A stretch of DNA of 64,000 bases, taken from positions 44,551,218 through 44,615,217 of the forward strand of contig OY987263.1 of the NCBI GenBank assembly GCA_963920665.1. Reading direction: 5' to 3'. The notes under the pieces were generated by a model. That model was not told the origin of the DNA, ran no database searches, and saw nothing but the letters and a program-made list of their open reading frames with translations. Source of the stretch: Straminergon stramineum (lineage: Eukaryota > Streptophyta > Bryopsida > Hypnales > Calliergonaceae). Positions within the stretch are counted from its first letter, which is position 1; each line of letters starts with the position of its first letter. The translations under genes and the position numbers were made by a program. Positions 36,345 through 50,485 of the stretch are shown here, piece by piece.

Positions 36345-36470
36345 AGTTCTACTAAGGGTTGCGAGTGAAAGTTAATTTGCTAAAGCAATAGCAAAGTCTC
36401 TTTTTGAGTTTCACTAAGGTTTGTGAGTGAGCGTGAACTTGCTAAAGCAATAGCAAAGTTTACTTTCATC
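36345..36470 (+). repeat. Two-copy direct repeat, about 65 bp
   Basis: Both copies contain GAGTT(C)TACTAAGG, a GAGTGA stretch and TTGCTAAAGCAATAGCAAAGT. No gene is attached to them. Confidence 0.7.
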
Positions 36471-39400
36471 TAAAAGCAATTGTTATAGGATACATATTGT
36501 AATTAGTCATTGTGAGTGGGACTCGGTATTGGATTTAGGATTTCCTTGGTCATTGGCATTTTTTTTCCTTTTCACAAACATCTAGTATAACTAGAAGACC
36601 CGTGCTTTTCCGGATAGGTAGCAGAACCTTACGACAACGTCACCCCCCCTAATTTACCACACAGAAGCTACATAGCATCCTTGTAGGCTTAGGTAAATGG
36701 GGATTAATCCTGAAAAAGTCAATGGTAAATTTTGACTTTATTAGATGGACAAGGGGATCAACTAGATGTGTTGGACATCATGCTCTTCATATTGTTGAAT
36801 TGTCTGGGCAAACAACCCTGAGTCTACCAATATATATATATATATATTTCAAAGTACATTTTTATAAACTAAGAGGGGTCACAATTTATGAGTTGGAGGG
36901 GGCTTTTAGAGGTTCCAATTTCACCCTAATGTTTGTATGATGAGGAGGCACCTACAACTTATCATTCTCTATCAATGAAGAATTCTAATGCTCATTGACT
37001 CCGATACTTTAAGCCATATAGTATGAATAGAAAATAGAGATGTTGAGATATATGTATTAAATCATTTTGAGTAAAATCACAAAAATAATTGTCTTTAAAG
37101 TTCTACTCAATACATTTTGTGGTTACAATCTCCTATATTATCTATACTACATACATATGTGGGAATATTCTTACTATGGTCTTTACATTGCAAAAACTGA
37201 ATTGGACCTTGACTCTTCTTTTATCAACACTTATCTTCTTCAATCAAAAGTGTTTTTTCTCCACATTAAACCTTAAAAACTACCGGGGCTACAAGTTCTC
37301 ATGCAAAAATAATAATTAAATATTCAAATAATAATAAATATTGAAAGAATATTAAATTTTTGTGGTAGTAGTGATGCCATGTCACATGGAATTTCATATT
37401 TTTTTATTTTTTTATTTTTAAATAATAAAAATAGTTTTAAAATAAATCTTATTTTTTTATATCTTTTAAAATAAAATATGAACTTAAAAAAATACATATA
37501 TTTCAATATTTTTGAATTAAAACTAGGGCTACATAATCCTATGCACAATTGTTGATAAAATGAAAGTCATAAGTTTTTTTTCTTATGGGAGGTTTTTTTC
37601 AATGTAAAAGTTCAACATTATAGAACTTGTGATTCAACAATTAGAAATTACATATTAAAAAAACTAAGTGAGTTTCATGAAAATTATATGCAAAGTGTCT
37701 AAGCTTTGTTGTAAAATAAGAAAGATTTGAATGTAACTTGGAAATTGTTCTTTGCACTTTTAAGCATGTGAGAAGCATAGGTAGAAAAGGACTTTGGTAT
37801 TGTGCAAGCCAATGTGATGAAGAGTCTATTTGTCCTATTCATCCTAAAACTAGGTTCTTAGAAGTCTCACCAAACAAAATACAACAAAAAACATTCATAG
37901 CTAAGAGCCACACAAAAATCTGAAGGACACAACTTTTACGCATATGGCATGATTGTATAGTTACTTTCCAAGTTCATTCTTAGAAAGTTGCTTCGTACAC
38001 AACCCAAATATCTAGTGAGTAATCGTCTATACTAAATCTGTCAACATTTCAAACTATGTTCTATGTTACATTTATCAAAAAACACAAATCTTCTAGAAGG
38101 AAACTCAAACAAGTAATTAAAAAGACTACAATGCACAAGAACTTGAAGACTTGGAAAGTCTAGAACCATCCAACCAACTTGGCAATCCTAGCCCTAGAAA
38201 GCCTTTCACGTGCCCAAGAGATGAATAGTTATCTAAGCAAATGAATTTTCAACAAACATTTGTTTCATTTTGCATAAATACCTACAAAGGTAAAGAAACC
38301 AATACCTCATATTTCATGTAACCTACTACATCTTGTAATAACAACTTGTCATCAATCTACTCTTGTACAATAATGATGTTTGTAATCCATAATAGATTGT
38401 TGATTTTTCAACATTAACTTGGCACCATCCCATAGGCAACATAACAACTAGTTACATACGGTAACCTATTTGCCACTAACGCGGCTCATCAGTCATTTTA
38501 TATATATATAATAAAACTCAAGCTAGGTTATTAGAGCTTGATAACAACATGCCATGTATTTCTTTCTTCCTAAGATTCAATCATTTGTAATACAATTATA
38601 CTTATATCTTTATGGATAAAAAATCTCTCTAAAAATTGATTAAGATTTCATACACATGTACCTTCCTCATAAGAAGAACTAAGATCCTACACTTTAGATG
38701 CATTTTATTTGAATTGTTTCATGTTTATTCCAAAATTCATCGTAATTTCATAAAATGTTTAAGACTCCAAGAAGGTTTGTAATCACAATTCTAAAAAATA
38801 AATACCAAAAACCACATTCAAAGATAGTTGCAAAATGAAGTTTGAAAAATTAGTGATGGGCTCATTCTTTAAGGGTTTTGTCTATTGACATAGAAGTCTT
38901 TGCAATTCTCAAGTTGGAATTTAGAGGTTTATACTCGACAATAGCTAACATTAAACCCTATATTTATCAATATAGAAACCCCCAAAAAACTTGTGCCCAT
39001 AGTTGCAAAGTAGACCCTCCATTCCGCCTGTTTTTGTAAATCCCATTGCTTTTCTCAAAAAAATTTCAACTTCCTAAAAGACATTGTACTCACTATGAAT
39101 CTCCTCCATGGGTGTGAAGTGGACTGTACATCCACATGTTTTTAGTAAGTCCCATATTCCAACTTTGGTTTTGGAAGTATTTGAACCTTGTAGGTTTTTA
39201 TTGGTTACCTCAAAAAAAAATTCAACTCCTTCAATTGAAAAGATATTGAAATCTTTGTAGGCCTTAATTTTGTTCATGTAACTTCAAAATTCCATTATTT
39301 TCATCATGACTTCATTCCATGAATTTTATCTTGGCTTCATTCCATCATAACTTCATTTTGTTTAGGCTTCATTCAATCATTTCAATCATGGCTTCCATTT

Positions 39401-40742
39401 TTGTCGCAACTTCATACTTCAAAGACACCCCATTTTTACAAAGTAGTTCCTATATGTACCAATAGAGATATCCCAAAGGTCACTCCAAAATGAGCTAAAC
39501 CAATTTTAATCTAAAGGTTGTTATTGGGATAAATTTATTAAAAATCAGAAATACTGAAATAAAATAAAATTCTTATAGGAAACCCATAAATTTGTTTGTG
39601 ATTTTACAGAAATAAATACAATCTTGAGATTTAAATTCTTACAGTAAGCTTATGAATTTGTTTGTGAGTTTACAGAAATAAATACATTATTGAGATTTAA
39701 AATTTACAAAAATATTTATAAATTACAAAAAATATAATTATTCTTAAAGGTTCAAAAATTCCTTCTATCAAAAATTTTAATTGCTATTGTTACATTGAGT
39801 TTCTTAAAGAATGATTTTCTTTATATATTTAATATTGAAGATATTTCAATTTTCAATTTTCAATTATTAAAATTTAAACTGAAAATTAGGATGTTAAAAA
39901 ATTTATTCCTTATTTTAAGTTTTTAAATTTTCAAATGAATTAAGAATAATGAATTAAAATTAAAATCTTAAAATCTATGACCTTTGGATGGCAAAATCTA
40001 TTTAAGGGAAATGTAAAATTTGATAAAACTATAAGACTAGTAGTGTTAGATTCATAATTTTAAATTTTAGAAATGCTTAAACAAATATTTGTAAACTGTC
40101 AATATTAAATCTTAAATATAAATTCAAAAAATCACATTTTTTCAAATTTTCAAATTTATGTTTTTAAAGTGAAATTTAATGTTATAAAATTCTAAAATTT
40201 TCAATTGCCTATCAAGTTATCAATAGTAAAAAATCACTTTTTGCATCTATTTTTTTTAATATTTCGTACTCAATAATATTTTATCCTACTAGATGTCCAA
40301 TTTGTAAAAATATATTGTTCATAAATAAGCAATCAAGTATTTTATAGAATTTTCTAGGTGAAAAGATAGGAGGTTTTAGAACAATTTGAACTCTATTAGG
40401 TCCATATTGAATTCTACAATATATCAATACTGAATTTTTTATGTCATAACATGCTTTTAGTTTAGAGGATTTGTTTTCAAAAAAATAAGACATGAAGAGC
40501 AAGAAGAATGGTAGATAGAATAGTAGACAAAAGAACAATTACTACAAGAGAATGTAAAATAAGGAATAAATCAATTATTTTTGTATAAGACACCTATAAA
40601 AGATGATTTGTTGACCATTCAAGAAAGAAATGTTGTTTATCACACTTTACACTTAAATCAAGTGTTAAGCTTTCATCTTGTAGCATTTATGAACTATCTA
40701 AATTAATTGATTTCCATGTATAAAAATGGTCTATCAAATCAG
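36471..40742. other. AT-rich intergenic sequence
   Basis: More than 4 kb without a recognisable gene. The stretch 39,500-40,260 is especially A/T-rich with many ATTTAAAAT-like repeats. Open frames are short and of low complexity. Confidence 0.5.
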
Positions 40743-42164
40743 TCATCTTCTAAGCTTCTTTTCACACAATGATTTCTTCCTTAACTTGAAGGGGCATTTC
40801 CTTTTAGTAATCTTTGAACACTTTTGTGGATCCACATTTTTCTCTGCATTCATCAATTCCTTATTTTGCAACAAAGCAACTTGTAGTAGCTCAAACCCTC
40901 CTTGAAGTTGAAGCATCCTTACCAATCCATGAGGAGGAACAAACACAGGAAGAGTCTCCCATGGGGCATATATGTTCATGGTTTTGCTCAACTTTTTAGC
41001 AATTCTTATCTCATCAGGATTTTTAGATCGAAGGAAGTTTTGCAGTTCTCCACATGAAAAGGCCTTGACATGAATGCCTTTCACACGGCCACTACGAGAC
41101 ACAAGAAGACCCCCATTGGAATCAGGTAGGTGATTGTACGAAGCTACACCTTGCATCCATTCTGAGAAGCATATATTACCAGATATAATTGTTGGATGAT
41201 CAGCAAGAGTAGATGAAGATGCAGTAGCTCTCCAAATTCTTGTTGGCTTGTTGGGCTTCATTATTTTTTCAAATAGCTCTAAGGTTTGATGCTTTGAAGG
41301 ATCTTTAGGATAAAAAAAACAATACACAAAGTCACCTTCCCTTGCATCTGTGGCAAGATCTAAATATGTTAATGGAATCCAAGGTTTTGTTAAAGGTTTA
41401 GCAGGCTCTAACAAGCACATATCTACATTTTCATCCATGTTTTTCACCTTTGCTTCGAATGCAAGTTGTCCTTGATGATAATTAGGGTATACAACATGTA
41501 CTTTGTAGCGAGAGGGATCTTCAATTGAATTGAAAATTGTGTGCAAAGCACAAAGAGAGGCACCTTGATCATCCATAAGTCCTGCAGTACCTACATATCT
41601 TTCTATTGCAATTGGAGATACTAATTCATTTGGCTTTGAAGTATCACACAAAAATACTCGTCCCACATGCCCAATTACCTTTTCAAATGACTGCTTCAAC
41701 CACCTTGAAAACTGTGGATCTTCATGTTGTTCTTCAAATATTGGATCATCTACAAGGTAAGGGTATGTATTTTTTCTTTAGAAATTAATCTATTCATTTT
41801 CATTTTCTTCTAGTTCTATTTTGTAGATTAATATCATTTTAAGTAGGTATGAATGAAGATTTCAAACCAATGTGTTGAACTAAGTTAGAGTTTTAGAAAG
41901 ACCCTAGCAAAATATACAAGTAAATTGAAATTCTAGCCTACCTGATATTGGAGCAGCTCGCATAGTAATTCGATCTCCACATATTTCAACATTTTCATCT
42001 GGGGATATGAAGTGACTTCCTCGCATGACTTCTACACACCAATCATGTGGGACACCAAATTCTTGTATTCTATTCTTGAGCTCATAAAACCGCGGTGTCT
42101 CTTTGTTCCATTCTATCTTCTTCATTGCCTCTTGTTGTGGCAATTGGACCTCTAAAACTAACAT
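40743..42164 (-). CDS. Trypsin-fold protein, catalytic Ser replaced by Asn
   Basis: Two exons, 42,164-41,942 and 41,749-40,743, join in phase with a GT-AG intron of 192 bp and give 409 residues. The second exon is open throughout. The middle of the protein has the chymotrypsin-like layout of HtrA/Deg and FAM111-type proteases: YVGTAGLMDDQGASLCALHTIF (His box, as in TAAHV), ENVDMCLLEP (Asp box), GDFVYCFFYP, then DSNGGLLVSRSGRVKGIHV where families have GNSGGPLV. The residue before GG is Asn (AAT), not Ser (AGT), so the protein is probably not an active protease. The C-terminus is Lys/Arg-rich. No signal peptide or transmembrane segment is seen. A TATA-like box lies just upstream, almost too near ATG 42,164; ATG 42,125 is an alternative start. 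The precise family is uncertain. Confidence 0.7.
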
Positions 42165-42191
42165 GGTGCACAATTTTGTAATCTACTTTGA

Positions 42192-42200
42192 ACTATTTAT
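42192..42200 (-). promoter_or_regulatory. TATA-like box upstream of trypsin-fold gene
   Basis: CTATAAATAG on the reverse strand lies about 28-36 bp before ATG 42,164. If used, transcription would start almost at that ATG, which would favour the in-frame ATG at 42,125. Confidence 0.35.
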
Positions 42201-45200
42201 AGGTATTATATTTTAGACCCAATCTAAACCTAGTATATATGGATATTTCATATATTCACTTCACTACTTTGTGCATTGTATTTGTTGAGACCTTTCATAT
42301 ATGGACCAATTTTCAAAAATAGTTGATTATGTATAAACAACTATGATTTTGTGTATAAGTAATGCAATTGCATCATCACTTATATCAAGACAAGCATCTA
42401 TATTTTGAATCTAAATTTTCATTAATTTTGTCCAAAGGATGTAAAAATACCTTAAGTTGAATTCATTTTAGATTTTAATTTTATGGTGTACTTCTAGTGT
42501 AAATCAAAATAATCACTTTAATAAGCCCTAATATCATTGTTGAGCAAAATAAAAACACCTCCTTTTTTATTTTGCTTGAAGTTTAAAAAGTGTTTTGCAT
42601 AGGATTTCAAAAAAATAGATTATTTGCAATCTATATTGTAGCAACCTTATATCTAAAGGATGAATTTGCACAAAATAGATTATTTTTTAAGCACAAGACA
42701 ATGAGTGTATGAGTCTACTTTTTTTATGTAGCACATAAAAAAATCAATTAACAAGGCTATCAAAAGCTAAATAGGAGTATAATCATGCAAAACAATAAAA
42801 TTGAAATGAAAATAGATAACAATTATCAAATCCCAAAATATCAGGCAAAAGAATATCAAGTAATATTATAATTCAAATGGTTGAAAAGGAGCATGGGAAG
42901 ATTCTCAAAGGAAGTTTGGAACTCTTTTGGGAGGAAATGATTTTCAATTGCGACCACCACAACAATGATGGCTGACAAGAGAGTGGCTATGGTACGAGGG
43001 TGAAGTAAAGTAGTCATTGGCACCATCAGAATTGTTTACATAGTAAAGACTCATTAATAAGAAAATATGAATAAGAAAGCATATTGGGTGTGGGTCCAAG
43101 AGACATGATATGAGACAGTTATTTATTTCCAACTGTTGCATCTTTGTATATATTTTTTGAACTAGTGGATGAGATAGAAATTATAAAAAAAATTCAATAC
43201 TATTTTCAAGTATATATCACAACTTTCAACATTATTCCTTTATATTTCAAATAAACAAATTAAACTTGAATTAAAGTTCAACCCATTTTCATTTTAGGTT
43301 AGATAGACTCAAAAGCCATGGTCAATATTTTATGAAATTTGGTGTAAACATAATAGTTGATGCTAGCGAAAAGGTCATGTAATTTCATATGATTTTTGTA
43401 TACCATTCAAAAGTTACTTCAATGAAACTTATATAGTTTTTGTTCTTCAATGGATGGTGCATGCAACTCCAACAATATAGTTTCTTAAACTTGTTTTTCA
43501 AGATTTAAGAAAATAAAAAAAACTTGAAATTGTTCTATTTTGATTAATAAGATGAATGTTATATTAAATTTTATTTGCAACTCAATTAACCAAAACTCTT
43601 TTGGAACCAAAATTTCAAGAATTTTTGAAAATTAACTATAAAAAGGATACATATTGCTTATTAACGCACTAATACCTTTGTAATTGACACTTTTCCATTC
43701 AATATCTAAATTATGAACAATTTATTGTTTCTTGTATATTTTTATTAATACAATAATACCTCTTTTCACTAAATAGTTTTTCAATAATGAATATGAAATA
43801 TATTTTGTTAAAATTTTTTATATTTGTAGTCTCAAATTATTTTTTTTAAATAAATTTTTCACAAATTTTAGAAAATAATTATTTTGATAAGAAGCTTAAA
43901 AGATGAATCTTAACCATTTGAAAAGAGTTCAAAAATTTTATTTTTGAAATTCAAGCAATGTCATCTTGCAATTGATAAGGATTTTATCTCCAAATTCAAA
44001 AAGATATACTTCAACAAGTTAACTACAAATTAAAATTCATATGCTTTAATCTATTCCAAAAAATAAAAATTATACTCTCGACATTGTTTTATGAAAAAGA
44101 TTTTTTGTGGAAATTATGCAAGATTAATCTATAATCAATTTTGAAATTTTATTGAAGATTATTCATTAGCATAGTAGTGAGTCCAATAGTATGCACATTA
44201 TCTTTGAATCATATTTTGCAACTTTTCTTTGAAAGCCTTCTATATATTAGTCTTCTGAGTTTCATTTTCAAATACATCTTCACAATTTTTGAAACATGAA
44301 CTACCTATACTATTTATTCCTTAAGGGAGTTAAAGATGATCAAAAGAACACTTGATTTTGTTGTATTTGGGGGAAATGCTAGGAGTAGTACAATAATATT
44401 TGTGAATTTTTGGAACTTTTTAAAAAATAAAATAAAATGTACAAAGTTATGGAATCAATAAAAATAATATATTCCCATAAATTCTAAATGGATAAATAAA
44501 ATTTAAAGTTATGTACAATAATATAAATATATAAATTTTACAAAAATGAAAAATATAAGAATCCATTTGTAATTTTTCAAGTGACCATATCACCATGGAG
44601 TCCATTTGGTGTTGTAGTGCTTGACATGAAGCCATAACATATTAAAACTACACTACTAAAGCTCCATAATTTTGAAGCAATTATCCACAATGGATTTGAC
44701 TATGTTGTGATGAATTGTTTTGCCATTTTCTGTATGTTGTTTCATTGTGTATGAGCGTGGATATTAATGCTGTGTTTCATGAATTGCTAGGACAATAGCC
44801 AACAGAAGTGCATCTCATTAGGTTAGATGAACATCTTTTGAGTTGCTAGTGGGAAGGTAGAGAAGCCAACTTGTACACTTGAATAAAGAGGTGGTAACTA
44901 AATAAGCTTGTGGAAGATACTAGAAATAATAATCAAGTACTTGGTTTAGTGAGTTTAGTTAGTGGGCTTTTATTTTGATGACAACCTAACTTTAGATTAG
45001 AGATGGAATAAGTATTTTTTCTAAAACATTGATGCTTGACTGTAGAGTTTGTATTTTATATGAGTTTAAGGGCTTGGGTTCATAAATAAAAGATGATAAA
45101 ATTTGAAGTCCCTTGTCATTGCACACTATTGTACAATTTTTTTTGTCACAATGCACTACTTTGCATTATTTTGAGGACATGGAAAATTTCCACTACAAAA

Positions 45201-46535
45201 TTGAAATTAAATTTGAGGAGTAAGAAAGTATTATCAAAGTGGATTTATTCTTGGTATATAAATACATTCACAAGACCTATGAAAAAATCTCTATGTGGCC
45301 TAATTTAGAGGGTTTATACTTAGTCATAGTGCATTGTATATACTAAATTTAGAAAAATCATTAATAAAAATTGAGTTGCTTTTTAGATTTTGTTTAGTAG
45401 ACTTATTTCTTATTTTTTCTTCTATAAAGAGGAAAGTGGCATAAAAAATAATGAAGATTCTTTTTTCTCTTGCAAACTAGGATACTTGTGAGTAGTTGGA
45501 AGTTATATAATGTAGGCAAATATTTTTTCCTCCTTGGGATTAAAGTAGGGCCTACTCTCATAACTTTAAGCATTTATGCATACTTTGAGGTGGAACTAAT
45601 ACATGAAATTATTTTTAATACATGTGTTGACAATTGGAAATAATTTTTTTTCAAAAGAATTGATAATTTTTTGGAATATACAAGAATATGTTATGAAACT
45701 ATAAAGTTTGCAGATATGGTGTATAAAAACCATTTTTAGCATTCATATATGTAAGATGTACTTCTTCCTTGGAGCTCCTTCCAACTTGTGGTAGTCCTTT
45801 TGTTCCAAATGAAGGAATGCCATGATGCCATTTCAATGACATGTGTCAAAGAACATCCTAAGATAAACATGTGATCTATTCCCTTCATAAGTGATGCAAT
45901 GAACATTTATTGGGCAAGTGGAGATGCTCTAAGTTGGAAGAAATGAAATTATTGGGTCTTGAATATGTACTTCTATGCTCTAAAATCTCGCTACAAATGA
46001 ATCTCTATACTTGTTACCTTGATATGCATTAAAATCTCATGTAAGCTATATAATTTCAAATCCCTTCTAGATCCTCATGAATGCTAGATGTTAAATGTTA
46101 CTAATTCTTCATAACATCTTTTATAAAAATGCCTCAATAAGTCTTAGAATATTCAAAAGTTAATAAATTAGAATATATATTATTATCAATAGCTAAAAAG
46201 TTGAATATATATTGTTTGTTACTTGTTGTAATGCTTTGTGTATTAGAAATCTTCTACCAGCTACTTGTAACATACAAGGTATCCTCATCCTTTTGTAACA
46301 CCAGTTGTTGATGTCCCATTGATTGAAATATGACAAAGTGTTTGCTCAAAATTCAACACTAGTTTTCTAAAGGAACCAATGGAAGTGGAAGAGTTATTTG
46401 AAGTAACCAATGAGAGCTATCACCTTGTTCTTCAATGATGTCTAATTAAGGATTAGTCTACAGTCAATAAGAAGTCTTCTTATGACCTCAACTAGAAAAA
46501 TTAGTAGTATATCCTATCCAAATAGCAACTTCAAC
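42201..46535. other. AT-rich intergenic sequence
   Basis: No gene or defined repeat recognised in about 4.3 kb. Composition is near 70-75 percent A/T by eye, with no long open frame. Confidence 0.5.
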
Positions 46536-49500
46536 TTAACCCCTAAAGGACCAAACAACGTTTTTTGGCAATATAACGATTTTGGGCAGCTCACTATGAA
46601 TGGAAATTTTATTTTTTTCTTTCAAATTTTCACACAACATATGACCAAGGAGTAGCTTTAAGGACCAATAATTTTCATAAATTTTGAAGACATGGTTAAA
46701 AAGTTATTGTATGATATGTAGTTTTCATTGCTTGGTGGGTAGCTCGGGCAACAAAAAAAACTTCTTTAAAAATCACTTTTTCTTAAAATAAAAATTTGAA
46801 ATTGTTTTTCTAGATTTATAATTATATACATGGAAAGATTTGAATTATTCCATTTTGATTTGTGAGATGAAAGTTATGAAGAGTTTTAGTTGTGGGTAGT
46901 TTGTAGGTAGTTATGGAATCTCCACTATAAAATAAACTTTGAAGACCTTTATTTAACTCAATTTTCAATATTTTTGGAAAATAAAATAAAAAAATTAGTT
47001 GTAAATTTTTTATTTCAATATTACAACCATTGCGATTGGGATTTTTCAATTCCATAAATAAATTATTAACAATTTAGTATTTTGAATCATTCTCTACTTT
47101 CTACTTACTAATTTTTTCCTATATGTTGTACAATTCCAAATGATCTAAAAATTTTCAAGGATGTGGAAAACTTGCCTTGAAGAATGAATCCAAAGAGTTA
47201 CAACCATTTTGGACATTTTTTCATAATGATCTAACCTTGTGAAGTGCAGCTGCCCGGATTTTTGCAGGGCCAAAAAATGTCTTTTTGTCAATTTAAACAC
47301 TAATACCTTGCAATCTATACAATGGAAATTTCTGAAATTTTTTCCACATCTTCTCAAACCAACGTACTACAAGATCTTACGGTCACATGTGTCCAAAAAT
47401 GTATTTTTTCTAAACTTTGGTACTTGTACAAGAAATGATAGTTTTGGAGCTTTTTTGGTGAAAACATAGTCAAATACATTTAGGGGTAAATTGTTAAAAA
47501 AATGCCAATTTATTTTGCTAATTATAGGACCAAACAACCAAATCTAAAAATAAATGTAAATATGTTTTTCCAAAAATCCATTAATAATCCATTTAGTCAA
47601 TTACCAATCTATCATTTGACCATCCACTATGAAGACAAAATTTGATGGCAAAATGAAGGAATGAATTCATTGACATTTTTGAAAATGAAAGGTGGAGAGC
47701 TTGTTTTCATAATTAAAACTATTGTCCATTATGAATCCTCAAAGGATATATGATAATTTGAAGATGAGAGTTTGACCTACCATTGTTAAAAATGGAAGAA
47801 TTGTGTTCAAAATAGAACTTTAGACCTCATTCAAGTATAGCAAACTAATTTTTTCATGAAAAATTTGAACTAAAAGAATTTGGGAAATCAATTTAAGTTT
47901 CATTTTCAAAAATCCATTTGTGATTTTGAACCTCCAAAAAAAGTCATGGACAAAATTCAAAGGAGATGTTTTGAAAATGTCAAAGAAAATATCCCTTCCA
48001 ACCCATCTCAAAAGTTCATCTATAACTTTTGATTGGATGCTTGAATTTTGAAACAAGTTTGTAGAGATGAAAGTTAACCCTTGAACCGGCCTTGGGATTT
48101 CCTCTATACAACATGTATTTAGCTTTATGACTCTTCTATTGTGGTTTAATAGATAAATCATGATAAATTTTTATTTATGTACTATCATGATCATTAATTT
48201 ACTTTGAATTGAAAAATATTTGGTCAATATTTTCTTGGTCAAATAGCACCAAATACATAATATACTATACAACCACAAAGGGCTTTCAGGGCCTTCTAGG
48301 GTTTAACTTGATTTTTCACATTATCTTTGTCCAAAGTTTTTTGAAGAAAGTTATATACTATACCTAAATGAAGTTTGAAACTCTACTTTGAACACAATTC
48401 TTTCTTCTGACTTAATTATAAACAGTTGAGCTCATACATATCCTAACTTGTATAAAGAACATGTCTTCACATCTCCCAAGACACAATTTAATCAACTTTT
48501 GATATTTTGTAAGATAGATGCTCATCTCCCAAAGCACAACTTAAACAACTTTTGAGACTATGTGAGATAGATGTTGAATAGTTTGATTTCTTTGAGATTA
48601 ATGACAAAAATTTTAAAATCTAATTTTAACCGTTAGAGGACCAAGTGTTCATTCAACATACGCAAGAAATCTTAGGTAGATTCCTACAGAGTCATTTTTG
48701 GTTGATGTTCATGAAATTTGAATACATTGTGTAAACATGCTTGGATCAAAAGTTATGCTATTGTGAATTTTTTAGGCAACTAAGGTAGTTCAAGAACTTT
48801 TTGGAGAATCTTTTGCAAAAAGGCTCATAAACTTTTGAAATTTGGCATGTATATAACTAACAAAATCTGACATATAATTGCCAAAAACAAAATTTAGTCC
48901 TCAAATCACATTCTAAGCAGAGTCAAACTTTATTAGCTATGTTGGGGTGGTTTCAAGAAAAAACATTTTCTTCTAACTTCAAGTCGTATTATCTTGCAAT
49001 CTATGAAGTCAAAATTCTTGAATTTTTTTCCACATACCCCAAATGTTTGTCACTAACTTTCCACCATTCAGATTTTAAATTTAAAAGTTCCTCATTGCAC
49101 AAGATATCATCAAAAATTGATTAGTATATTGTCAACTCACTTAACCTCCTTGCATTGTAGGCTGATTTAGTGTAAGCTAGACATCTCATATGCTCTAAAA
49201 ATTTTCATGAGTGAACATCATATACTTATGAATGGTCAAAATCCTCATTTTGGTGTAGAACAAAAATTTTATTCTAAGAGGGCCCAGAGTCTGTTGATCC
49301 TGTTTTACAAGAAGGATAAAAGGTTTTTTTCTCACTTCAAACATTATATTCTTTTGATCCACAATCAAAATGGGCTAAAGTTTTTTCCACACTCTGATAA
49401 AGTACTTTGTTTCAGTTTTGTACTGTTAATGTTTCAAAAAGAGAATTGAATTTTCATTTTTGAATAACATACAAAAAACCCACAGTTTTTGACAATGTCT

Positions 49501-50485
49501 CCCACAGTCCTTTGCATAGTCCTTCAGGGGTTAACCCCTAAAGGACCATTGTCCCTCCGGAAGGACCATTGTCCCTTTGGGGGACAAATGAGATTTCGGG
49601 TGGGTACCTACAATCTCAATTTTTGTCCTGATTTTTTGAAACTCTCTACGAAGATAGAAAAATTGATTATCTTCATGGGTATATAATTTTTTTTTTTCAT
49701 TTGGTGCCCAGGAACAAAAGTTATGCCCAAATAAGTTCAAAACACGGGAGAGGGGGCAACAAAAAATAAATTTCAAAAATTTGAATTTTTTTATTTTTTA
49801 TTTTTTACCTTATAGATTGTATTTTTGTCTACACGAAAAGCTTTGATTCATTCCATTTGGATTTGTTATGAGAAAGTTATAGACAATCTTGTTTTTCAGG
49901 CACTTAGAGCATCTTCTTGAAAAAATAACTTGTAGGATTCATTTTTGAATGCAATTTTTACAATTTTAAAAAAAAAAAAGGTCCATATCATTTCAATTGC
50001 CTTCTAGAACAATCTCACCATTGGGATTAGTGCATTTTAATTCCATCTTAGAGATATTAATAATTTAGATTTTCCTTCTATCTTGCACCTTCTTCTACTT
50101 AATATTTTTTTAAAGAATCAAAATTAATTATTTTTGTATTTTCTTTCTTTTTCCTAGACTCTCAACTCAATTCTCCACCTTAAAGATTTAAAGCTCAGAA
50201 CTTTGTAGTGCAAAAAATTAAAGTTAACAAAGTTCAAAGTCAAATAACCTAGTCCCTCAATGTGTAGATAAACTTGTTTTCTTCACTTTAAACACAAATA
50301 TCTTGCAATCTATGCAGTCAAAATTTCTGAAATTTTTTCCACACATTTCCATACTAGTTAGGTCTAAGGCCCTACAGTTAGATGTGCAAAAAATAAAAAT
50401 TTCAAATTTTTTTACTCTTTGATCTAGAAATGGCAGTTTTGAGTGTGTTTTTTCAGAAAAAAGGCCTTGATCCTTCAGGGGTTAA
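46536..50485 (+). repeat. Array of about 0.95-kb units joined at TTAA
   Basis: Units start TTAACCCCTAAAGGACC and end CCTTCAGGGGTTAA. Clear TTAA joints are at 46,536, 49,531 and 50,482; a decayed joint is seen near 47,490 (TTTAGGGGTAAA) and a start-like TTAACCGTTAGAGGACC near 48,627. The last unit (49,531-50,485) is 955 bp. Units share internal blocks such as CTTGCAATCTATGCAGTCAA followed by TTTCTGAAATTTTTTCCACA (near 47,310, 48,990 and 50,300). There is no coding capacity. The inverted CCCCT...AGGGG ends beside TTAA look like piggyBac-type termini, but a plain tandem repeat with a palindromic joint is equally possible. Confidence 0.7.
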
